A stretch of 6,316 bases of DNA, taken from contig CAJTSP010000145.1 in the NCBI GenBank assembly GCA_910578965.1, forward strand, positions 1-6,316, in the 5' to 3' direction. Below are positions 1 through 4,206 of the stretch, in pieces; the stretch's first letter is position 1, and each line of letters starts with the position of its first letter. Position numbers and translations under genes: made by a program. Under the pieces are notes generated by a model, which did not search any database, was not told the origin of the DNA, and saw only the letters and a program-made list of their open reading frames with translations. This stretch comes from an uncultured Oscillospiraceae bacterium (GTDB taxonomy: Bacteria > Bacillota > Clostridia > Oscillospirales > Ruminococcaceae).

Positions 1-542
1 GCCCCCCACACCACCGGCGCAAGCCCCACCGCCGCGTAAAGGGCGCTGCCCAAAAAGGGGGTGATCAGCGAGGCGGCCGCCGACACCTGCCCCACCGCCG
101 CGTTGCCGGCCATCAGGTTTTGCCCGCCCAGTATCTGGGGCACGCAGGCCTGCGCGGTGGGGGACTCGAACGCCCCCAGCACCGAGAGCGCCGCCAGCAG
201 CCCGCCGATCACCCAAAGCTCCCGCCCCGGCCCCAGCAAGAGGCCGGCCGCCAGCACCGCCAGGCCGGACAGGGCGTCCAGCGCCACCATCATCCGCTGG
301 CGGTTTACCCGGTCGGCCAGGATGCCGCCAAGGGGGGTGAGCAGGATGGTGGGCAGGATGGACAGGGCCAGCAGCCCCCCAAACACCCCGGCCGAACCGG
401 TTTTTTCCAGCACGTACATCGAAAGGGCAAACCGCAGGGTGTAGTTGCCCAAAAGGGACGCCGCCTGCCCAAGCAGCAGCAGGGTAAAATTGCGGGTAAA
501 CAGTGTGCCCTTTCCGCCGGGCGATGACACAGGCTTTTGCAT
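1..542 (-). CDS. MFS-type efflux transporter, N-terminal part (cut by window edge)
   Basis: This is the first 180 codons of a Major Facilitator Superfamily membrane exporter; the rest lies beyond base 1. After a short basic cytoplasmic start it has a first membrane segment at about residues 19-45 and a second at 52-72. Then comes MFS loop motif A (G72-G-I-L-A-D77-R78-V-N-R81-Q-R83), the family hallmark between helices 2 and 3. Two more helices follow (about 85-104 and 109-125). The stretch around F125-E-S-P-T-A-Q-A resembles the Mef/EntS-like (MFS_3) exporters. Known members move macrolides, siderophores or other small molecules outward by proton antiport; the substrate here cannot be read from sequence. 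The ATG at 542 has an AAGGAGG-type site 7 nt upstream. A TetR-type operator lies about 70 bp upstream and a tetR gene lies behind it on the same strand, so repression by that regulator is likely. Confidence 0.88.
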   Translation of the reverse strand, partial: MQKPVSSPGGKGTLFTRNFTLLLLGQAASLLGNYTLRFALSMYVLEKTGSAGVFGGLLALSILPTILLTPLGGILADRVNRQRMMVALDALSGLAVLAAGLLLGPGRELWVIGGLLAALSVLGAFESPTAQACVPQILGGQNLMAGNAAVGQVSAAASLITPFLGSALYAAVGLAPVVWG

Positions 543-549
543 AAGGTGT

Positions 550-558
550 CCTCCTTTT
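550..558 (-). promoter_or_regulatory. Ribosome binding site of the MFS gene
   Basis: Read on the minus strand this is AAAAGGAGG, near-perfect Shine-Dalgarno complementarity, 7 nt before the ATG. It fixes the start of the transporter. Confidence 0.85.
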
Positions 559-567
559 CTCTTTTGC

Positions 568-584
568 CGCCGCGTTTTGCGGCG
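568..584 (-). other. Small hairpin in the MFS mRNA leader
   Basis: CGCCGC and GCGGCG form a perfect 6-bp inverted repeat around a 5-nt A/C (minus strand) loop, 9 nt upstream of the ribosome binding site. No U-tract follows directly, so it is not an obvious terminator. It may be a 5' stabilising or translation-tuning stem; function is inferred only. Confidence 0.5.
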
Positions 585-609
585 ATGTTGGGAATTCTCC
601 GATTTTAAT

Positions 610-626
610 ACCTACCGAACGTATGT
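610..626. promoter_or_regulatory. Probable TetR-family operator, site 1 (upstream of MFS gene)
   Basis: On the minus strand this reads ACATAC-GTTCG-GTAGGT: two 6-nt half sites that are inverted repeats with one mismatch, separated by 5 nt. It matches site 2 at 1608-1624 in 15 of 17 positions. Similarity continues a few bases outward. Possible minus-strand core promoter elements flank it (a TTGCCC at 631-636; TATTAA at 605-610 or TAAAAT at 602-607), but their spacing is not ideal. A protein bound here would still block transcription into the exporter. The likely ligand-bound partner is the TetR protein encoded at 902-1549. Confidence 0.72.
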
Positions 627-729
627 ATACGGGCAAAAAAATTGCCGCCGGGCGCGGGGCATGCAGTTGGGCGGCAAAAGCGGCGGGGCAGCGGGCTGCT
701 TTGGCGGCAGGAATGGCTCGGGAATGCGC

Positions 730-881
730 GGGGAGTGCCCGGTTCAAGGGGGGTGCCAGGGCCACGGGGGAGAGCCTTGAAAGGGGTTTGGGGAAAAGGG
801 CCCCGCGGGATCTGCCCGCGGGATTTGAAAATCTGCATCCCCGCCCCGGCCGGCGGTCCCATCCCCGGTGCGGACACTTCC
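730..881 (+). repeat. Diverged dispersed repeat, copy A
   Basis: This stretch, most of the 359-bp gap between the MFS and tetR genes, aligns by eye with 1668-1814. Shared blocks in the same order are GGGAGTGCCC, CAAGG, GGGGGAGAG followed by a CTTGAAAGGGG-like run, GGGGCCCCGCGGG-like, CCGGCCGGCGG, and CAT-CCCCGGT-like. A central element, CCCGCGGG at 802-809 and again at 815-822, folds into an 8-bp stem with a 5-nt loop. Open frames across it show no protein family I recognise, and the conservation is in nucleotide blocks with length changes, so I read it as non-coding. Confidence 0.6.
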
Positions 882-901
882 AATTACCCGGCCGCGGCGG
901 T

Positions 902-1549
902 TTACCCCAGCTCGGGCAGGCTGGCCAAAAACTCGTCCACCAGCGCCATGATCGAGTCGTCCACAATGGGCGCGCCCATCGCGTCCAGCATATCCCGCAT
1001 AAAGCAGAACTTGCGGCGCAGCGCCTCGCGGCTGGTGGGGAAGATGCTGGGCATCATCCAGACGCTGCTCATCAGGGGCAGCAGCTCGGCGATCTCCCGG
1101 GCATACTCGGTGTGCAGCGAGCCGTCCCGGTTGCCCTCCTCCAGCAGGGCCTGGTAGTAGGGGGTCAGCACGGTGCAGTTGGACCGCACCATGTCCACCA
1201 GCAGCCGGGGGCTCAGGGGCACCGGCAGCGACTGGCGGGTGATCTCCACCCGGGCGGTGTCGGCCTGGTTCAGCCGGATGGCCTCCCGCAGCTTTTGCAG
1301 CCCGTTCAGGTCGGTGCGGCCTTTTACCGCCTCAAAGGGGTTGTTCTCCAAAAACATCCGGTCGCCCACCGCGTCCATGATCTCCTCTTTGGACCTAAAA
1401 TGGTGGTACACTGCCCCCTTGGTCAGCCCGCCCAGCTCGTTTACAATGTCCTGGATGGTGGTATTCTCGTACCCCTTTTGCAAAAAAAGCCGCTGGGCCG
1501 CGTCCAAAATGCGCTCCACCGTTACCTCCGGGTGCTTGTTGCGCGCCAT
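902..1549 (-). CDS. TetR/AcrR-family transcriptional regulator
   Basis: This 215-residue protein has the usual TetR length and layout. The N-terminal DNA-binding domain is unmistakable at residues 12-57: R13-I-L-D-A-A, then F22-L-Q-K-G-Y with T30-T31-I, the helix-turn-helix I35...G45-A-V-Y48-H-H-F51, and K54-E-E. The C-terminal ~150 residues form the ligand-binding and dimer domain, which is too variable to name an effector. The ATG at 1549 is preceded by GGGGAGGG about 4 nt upstream. Open frame continues upstream, but the consensus promoter at 1629-1657 lies inside that extension, which rules out an earlier start. Two matching 17-bp palindromes, one at its own promoter and one before the MFS gene, suggest it represses itself and that exporter. 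No intrinsic terminator is evident after its TAA, so some read-through toward the exporter is possible. Confidence 0.93.
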   Translation of the reverse strand: MARNKHPEVTVERILDAAQRLFLQKGYENTTIQDIVNELGGLTKGAVYHHFRSKEEIMDAVGDRMFLENNPFEAVKGRTDLNGLQKLREAIRLNQADTARVEITRQSLPVPLSPRLLVDMVRSNCTVLTPYYQALLEEGNRDGSLHTEYAREIAELLPLMSSVWMMPSIFPTSREALRRKFCFMRDMLDAMGAPIVDDSIMALVDEFLASLPELG

Positions 1550-1596
1550 GCGCCCTCCCCTTTTGCCGCTGGGCGGTGGGGGGTGCCCCGCCGCCC

Positions 1597-1625
1597 TTGA
1601 CAGATTAACATACGTTTGGTATGTA
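1597..1625 (+). promoter_or_regulatory. Possible divergent promoter through the operator
   Basis: On the plus strand, TTGACA at 1597-1602 and TATGTA at 1620-1625 are 17 bp apart, with the 17-bp palindrome filling most of the spacer. The -10 is only a partial match. If active, it would transcribe through repeat copy B toward the sigma factor gene about 360 nt away and would also be under TetR control. Confidence 0.4.
1608..1624. promoter_or_regulatory. Probable TetR-family operator, site 2 (tetR promoter)
   Basis: ACATAC-GTTTG-GTATGT is a perfect 6-bp inverted repeat with a 5-nt centre. It begins 5 bp downstream of the TATAAT of the tetR promoter and so covers the expected start of transcription (about 1622), the classic place for autorepression. 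It nearly matches site 1 before the MFS gene. Confidence 0.8.
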
Positions 1626-1628
1626 TCT

Positions 1629-1657
1629 ATTATACAGGGCGGCGGCGGGCCTGTCAA
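1629..1657 (-). promoter_or_regulatory. Consensus sigma-A promoter of tetR
   Basis: On the minus strand, TTGACA (1652-1657) and TATAAT (1629-1634) are separated by exactly 17 bp of very GC-rich DNA. Both hexamers match consensus fully. The leader to the ATG is about 73 nt. Such a strong promoter fits one that is normally held down by a repressor. Confidence 0.88.
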
Positions 1658-1667
1658 GCCCGGTTTG

Positions 1668-1814
1668 GGGGAGTGCCCACTGCAAGGATTTTGGTGGCCC
1701 AGACCGGGCGCGGGGGAGAGGCTCGAAAGGGTATGGGGGCAGGGGCCCCGCGGGCCTTGAGAGGCTGCTCTCCCGCACCCGGCCGGCGGACATCTCCCCG
1801 GTTTGGGCACCGCC
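1668..1814 (+). repeat. Diverged dispersed repeat, copy B
   Basis: This is the second copy of the ~150-bp block at 730-881, in the same orientation, on the other side of tetR. It keeps GGGAGTGCCC (1669-1678), the GGGGGAGAGGCTCGAAAGGG run, GGGGCCCCGCGGG, CCGGCCGGCGG and CATCTCCCCGGT. Copy A's CCCGCGGG stem is replaced here by a GAGAG/CTCTC stem (1759-1772). A run of six T follows at 1815-1820. Together with 1815-1930, which shows no coding signature, it fills most of the 440-bp gap between tetR and the sigma gene. Confidence 0.58.
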
Positions 1815-1935
1815 TTTTTTGTAAACATTTGAGGGAAAACCCCCTTGCCTGACCAATAGAAGGGTGAAAGGCCTTTCAAGCCATCGCCCGGCGGCGGACG
1901 CGCCGTTTGGGGGATGGGGATTTACCACTGCGGCA

Positions 1936-1969
1936 GGCCCGGCCAGGCCGGAAAAACCCTGGCCGGGCC
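1936..1969 (+). other. Strong GC hairpin before the sigma factor start
   Basis: GGCCCGGCCAGG (1936-1947) and CCTGGCCGGGCC (1958-1969) form a perfect 12-bp inverted repeat with a 10-nt loop containing five A. It ends 4 nt before the purine-rich ribosome binding region and 20 nt before the ATG. There is no U-tract after it on either strand, so it is not a standard terminator. It would fold in the mRNA leader and could affect translation initiation or act as a pause or protein-binding site. Confidence 0.7.
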
Positions 1970-1989
1970 AAGCGGAAGGAAGGGATGGC

Positions 1990-2550
1990 ATGGAACAGAG
2001 CAAGAGCGACCGGCAGCTGGTCATCCTGCTGCAAAACGACCCGGCCCGCGGGCTGGAGGAGGCGATCGGCCGGTACGGCGGCGCGGTAAAAACCATCTGC
2101 ACCGCCATTTTGGGGCCGGGCTGCCCGCAGGATGTGGAGGAGGCCATGGCCGACAGCTTTGTGGCCCTGTGGCGCGGGCTGGACCGGTACGACCCCGCGC
2201 GGCCGCTTGCGGGCTGGGTGTACGGCATCGCCCGGCGCACCGCCCTCGGCCGCCGCCGCGCCCTGGGCCGGGCCGCCCGCTGGGAGGAGCTGCCGGATAC
2301 CTTAGAGGCCGAGGACGCCGACCCGGCCGATTGGGCCGCGGCCCGGCAGCAGCAGGAGGCTGTGCGCCGGGCCATTGGGCAGCTGCCGCAGCCGGACCGG
2401 GAGATCTTTTTGCGCCGGTACTACCTGTACCAAACGATGGGCGAGATCGCGGCGCAGCTGGGCCTTGCGCCCAAAACAGTGGAAAACAAGCTTTGCCGCG
2501 GGCGCAAACGGCTGCGGCAGACATTGCAGGAAGGGGGAAACGACCTGTGA
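1990..2550 (+). CDS. Sigma-70 family RNA polymerase sigma factor (ECF-like)
   Basis: This 186-residue protein has the two-domain ECF architecture. Region 2 spans about residues 25-92; the D47-V-E-E-A-M-A-D-S-F-V-A-L-W segment corresponds to the core-polymerase-binding part and G75-W-V-Y-G-I-A-R-R to the part that reads the -10 element. A short acidic linker (about 100-116) leads to region 4 at 127-180. There L132-P...R137-E-I-F-L-R-R-Y-Y and M150-G-E-I-A-A-Q-L-G...T163-V-E-N-K-L form the helix-turn-helix that reads the -35 element. It would direct polymerase to a small, signal-specific gene set. The ATG at 1990 follows GGAAGGAAGGG (1974-1984); the frame is open further upstream, but that stretch encodes no conserved residues and contains the hairpin. 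The stop codon overlaps the next gene's GTG, which points to translational coupling with a membrane partner. I see no convincing ECF-type autoregulated promoter upstream. Confidence 0.92.
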   Translation: MEQSKSDRQLVILLQNDPARGLEEAIGRYGGAVKTICTAILGPGCPQDVEEAMADSFVALWRGLDRYDPARPLAGWVYGIARRTALGRRRALGRAARWEELPDTLEAEDADPADWAAARQQQEAVRRAIGQLPQPDREIFLRRYYLYQTMGEIAAQLGLAPKTVENKLCRGRKRLRQTLQEGGNDL

Positions 2551-3629
2551 ACCTTTTTGAGTTTTTGGAGCCGTGCGGGCTGCCGCCGGAAGTAGGGGAG
2601 CTGCTGGAGCAGGAAACCCTGCCCTCCGGCGAGGCCGCCCGCGTTCTGGCCCGGACCCTCGCAAAGGCCGGGCTGCCCCCGCAGACAAAAGGAGGAGCAC
2701 AAAAGATGAAAAAAATCCGTTTTGGCGCTTTGCTGCTGGCCGGGGTGCTCTGCGCCGGCTCGATGGCGGTGTACGCCGCCTTCAGGATGGACAAAAGGAT
2801 CGCGCAGGAGCTGGGGGTCAGCTCGTCCGGGGCGCAGGATACCTTTGAGGAGGGCGGCAATGCCTTTGAGGAGAGCGGCAACGAGATCGGCAGCAGCGTA
2901 ACCAGCGAGGGCTGGACCCTGACCGTCCAGCAGGCGGTGGGCGACCGAAACTGCGCCTACCTGCTGCTGGACCTGACCGCCCCCGAGGGGACGGTGCTGG
3001 ACGCCGACAGCTACTTTTTGAACTGCGAGCCCTATTTTGAGGACGCGGGCAGCGGCGGCGGTGGCGGCTGGGGGGTAGATCTGCTTGAGGACGAAAACCC
3101 CGCCGACAACCGGCTTTCGTTTTTGGTGGACCTCTCGTTTGAGCGGGACATGCGCAGCGGGCAGGGGGTGCTGATCGCCTCCCGGCTGGAGGCGATCCAC
3201 TGGAGCGAGGATCACCAGAGCGACCGGGTGGAACCGGTGAACGACCTGACCTGGGAGGTGCCCTTCTGGCTGGATTATAACGACGAGGCGCTGGTCTGCC
3301 GGCCCGGGCAGGTGGTACAGGCCAGCCAGGGAGAGATCCGGGTGGAGCAGGCGGAGATCACGCCTCTGTCGGTCTCGCTGAAGCTCTCGGGCGAGGGCGC
3401 GCGCTGCACCGCGCTGGACACGGTGGTCCCCGGTACAGTCGCCATCCCCGGCCGCGCACAGCTTGAGCTTTTGGACACGCAGGGCGGGCATATCTCTTTG
3501 GGAGGCTTCCGTGCGGTAGAGAAAGAGGACGGTGTGTTCTGCGTCATGACCCTTGTGCCAGTGGTTGACCCGGCCGAGGTTGCCGCCCTTGTGATCGACG
3601 GGGTCACGGTCCCGCTTAAAAATCCCTGA
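2547..3629 (+). CDS. Probable membrane anti-sigma factor (DUF4179-like)
   Basis: This 360-residue protein has three parts. A ~55-residue cytoplasmic segment rich in E and L would contact the sigma factor. One membrane helix spans about 58-79, with lysines on the inside (K55-K56). A ~280-residue outer part carries S117-V-T-S-E-G-W-T-L-T-V followed by beta-rich sequence, resembling DUF4179-type proteins encoded next to Firmicutes ECF-like sigma factors. It probably holds the sigma factor at the membrane until an outside signal arrives; the signal is unknown. The GTG start overlaps the sigma stop, with AGGAAGGGGG 9 nt upstream. A second in-frame start, ATG at 2706 (residue 54), has a better site (GGAGGA, 2691-2696) and would make a form lacking the cytoplasmic part. 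Oddities are a duplicated seven-residue unit at 99-112 and a run of five glycines at 170-174. The family assignment is by resemblance, not by search. Confidence 0.75.
   Translation: MNLFEFLEPCGLPPEVGELLEQETLPSGEAARVLARTLAKAGLPPQTKGGAQKMKKIRFGALLLAGVLCAGSMAVYAAFRMDKRIAQELGVSSSGAQDTFEEGGNAFEESGNEIGSSVTSEGWTLTVQQAVGDRNCAYLLLDLTAPEGTVLDADSYFLNCEPYFEDAGSGGGGGWGVDLLEDENPADNRLSFLVDLSFERDMRSGQGVLIASRLEAIHWSEDHQSDRVEPVNDLTWEVPFWLDYNDEALVCRPGQVVQASQGEIRVEQAEITPLSVSLKLSGEGARCTALDTVVPGTVAIPGRAQLELLDTQGGHISLGGFRAVEKEDGVFCVMTLVPVVDPAEVAALVIDGVTVPLKNP
2691..2708 (+). promoter_or_regulatory. Internal ribosome binding site and second start in the anti-sigma gene
   Basis: GGAGGA at 2691-2696 stands 9 nt before an in-frame ATG (2706-2708) directly ahead of K-K-I-R-F-G and the membrane helix. 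The signal is stronger than the one for the overlapping GTG at 2547. Either this is the true start, or both are used. Confidence 0.6.
2842..2883 (+). repeat. Two-copy 21-nt tandem repeat inside the anti-sigma gene
   Basis: CCTTTGAGGAG... recurs with a period of 21 nt, the copies differing at 2 positions. It encodes two copies of a unit like F-E-E-G-G-N-A / F-E-E-S-G-N-E just outside the membrane helix. Being in frame, it adds or removes seven residues of acidic linker and may vary in length among strains. Confidence 0.7.
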
Positions 3630-3686
3630 ACCGCTCGGCCCAAGCGCCCTGCCGGGCGGGGGAGCGACTTATAATAAAACCTCTCT

Positions 3687-3725
3687 GGAAAGGCGGGTCG
3701 GCGTTGACCCGCCTTTCCTTTGTCT
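3687..3725 (+). terminator. Intrinsic terminator of the sigma/anti-sigma operon
   Basis: A perfect 13-bp inverted repeat (3687-3699 with 3706-3718; the inner part is AGGCGGGTC/GACCCGCCT) has a 6-nt loop. A T-rich run, TTTGTCT, follows. It sits 57 nt after the anti-sigma stop and separates that operon from the MATE genes. Confidence 0.9.
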
Positions 3726-3781
3726 GGCCCTTTTGCCGCGCCCCAAAACAGCCCCGCGCCCGGCCTGGCCCGCTAAAAAGC

Positions 3782-3840
3782 CCGCCCCGCTTTGTATATT
3801 TTAGCAAACTTTGCGGCCCCTCTTGCTTTTTGCGGGGCGG
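3782..3840. repeat. 9-bp inverted repeat bracketing the MATE promoter -35 region
   Basis: CCGCCCCGC (3782-3790) and GCGGGGCGG (3832-3840) are perfectly complementary arms 41 bp apart. The right arm falls inside the promoter spacer. It could be a looping operator or only a GC-rich coincidence; the arms are well apart for a simple hairpin. Confidence 0.35.
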
Positions 3841-3851
3841 TACAGTACAAT
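3823..3851 (+). promoter_or_regulatory. Sigma-A promoter of the MATE operon
   Basis: TTGCTT (3823-3828) and TACAAT (3846-3851) are 17 bp apart, each one or two bases from consensus. Transcription would start near 3858, leaving a leader of about 350 nt before the first MATE start. A perfect TATAAT also occurs at 3896-3901 but lacks a good -35 at the right distance. Confidence 0.7.
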
Positions 3852-3909
3852 AGCCGTCAGACGCCTGGGGGCGTCCCGAGGGGATTTGTTATTTATATAA
3901 TGAGGGAAG

Positions 3910-3955
3910 CATCGCTTGTTAAGGGATGCAAACATCGCTTGGCAAGGGCACGCAT
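3910..3955 (+). repeat. Two diverged 23-nt tandem units
   Basis: CATCGCTTG recurs with a 23-nt period (3910 and 3933), each time followed two bases later by AAGGG and then a GC-containing end. About two thirds of positions agree. It lies at the left end of the structured leader. Confidence 0.45.
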
Positions 3956-4179
3956 GGTTTTTGGGGCAAAAGGAGCAAAAAGCAAAAAAGGGTAAAAGCT
4001 CTTTTGTTTGAAGCAAAGACCTTTGCCCCAAAAACTCCGCAGGACCGGCAGGGCAAGGCCAGTGGTGCGATGGCAAGGCGGCGTGCCGCGGGAATCCTTG
4101 GTGGATTCCAAGGTGCGCCAACGCAGCCAGCGTGCCGCTGGAGTTGGCCTGCCGGCGTGTGGGCCCTTGTTAAGGGATG
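3915..4179 (+). repeat. 14-bp direct repeats bracketing the structured leader
   Basis: CTTGTTAAGGGATG occurs exactly at 3915-3928 and 4166-4179. Each copy is the 3' side of a small hairpin. The pair frames a ~265-bp block holding the other stems, as would be expected of a discrete element. Confidence 0.6.
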
Positions 4180-4206
4180 TAAGGGGAAAGGACGGAAAGA
4201 AACGCA

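Larger units (their letters stand above)
3858..4206 (+). ncRNA. Long hairpin-rich leader before the MATE genes (candidate structured RNA or repeat element)
   Basis: No credible coding frame is seen here. Instead there is a chain of stems: GACGCC/GGCGTC with a 4-nt loop (3860-3875); GCATC...GATGC with an inner CTT/AAG (3909-3929); a 14-bp perfect stem, 3957-3970 with 4022-4035, enclosing 51 nt; GGAATCC/GGATTCC (4091-4109), which competes with CCTTGG/CCAAGG (4096-4113); a two-part stem GCCAAC/GTTGGC around CCAGC/GCTGG (4117-4148); and CCCTT/AAGGG (4164-4176). CAAAAGGAGC (3967-3976) can also pair with GCTCTTTTG (3998-4006), in conflict with the 14-bp stem. I do not recognise a known riboswitch class. 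It may be a regulatory leader or an inserted non-coding repeat. Confidence 0.5.

Noticed and set aside
623..1600. Long plus-strand open frames across tetR and its flanks
   Set aside because: They are antisense to a clear TetR gene; their translations are low-complexity R/G/P/H-rich with no family features. High GC content produces few stop codons.
1779..1820. Plus-strand terminator ending in six T at 1815-1820
   Set aside because: Only a weak GGCGG/CCGCC stem with a long loop (or a 4-bp CGGT/ACCG stem) precedes the T-run; no annotated gene ends there. Left as an unproven possibility.
1550..1879. Upstream in-frame extension of tetR by 110 codons
   Set aside because: It would start upstream of the consensus promoter at 1629-1657 and runs through repeat copy B; the sequence is proline/glycine-rich without domain similarity.
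1820..1935. ECF-type self-activated promoter for the sigma gene
   Set aside because: GGGAAAAC near 1833 recalls a GGAAC-type -35, but no matching -10 at the right spacing was seen.
1914..2546. Upstream in-frame extension of the anti-sigma frame
   Set aside because: It overlaps the whole sigma gene in another frame and is R/G/A/P-rich, a GC shadow.
3910..3955. CRISPR-like array from the 23-nt units
   Set aside because: Only two units, directly adjacent without spacers, agreeing at about two thirds of positions.
3792..4121. Small proteins encoded on either strand of the MATE leader
   Set aside because: No good ribosome binding sites, no recognisable domains, and the sequence is dominated by inverted repeats.
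3858..4206. Known riboswitch (guanidine, yybP-ykoY, THF or similar) before a transporter
   Set aside because: I could not match any conserved core of these classes by eye; a covariance model scan would decide.
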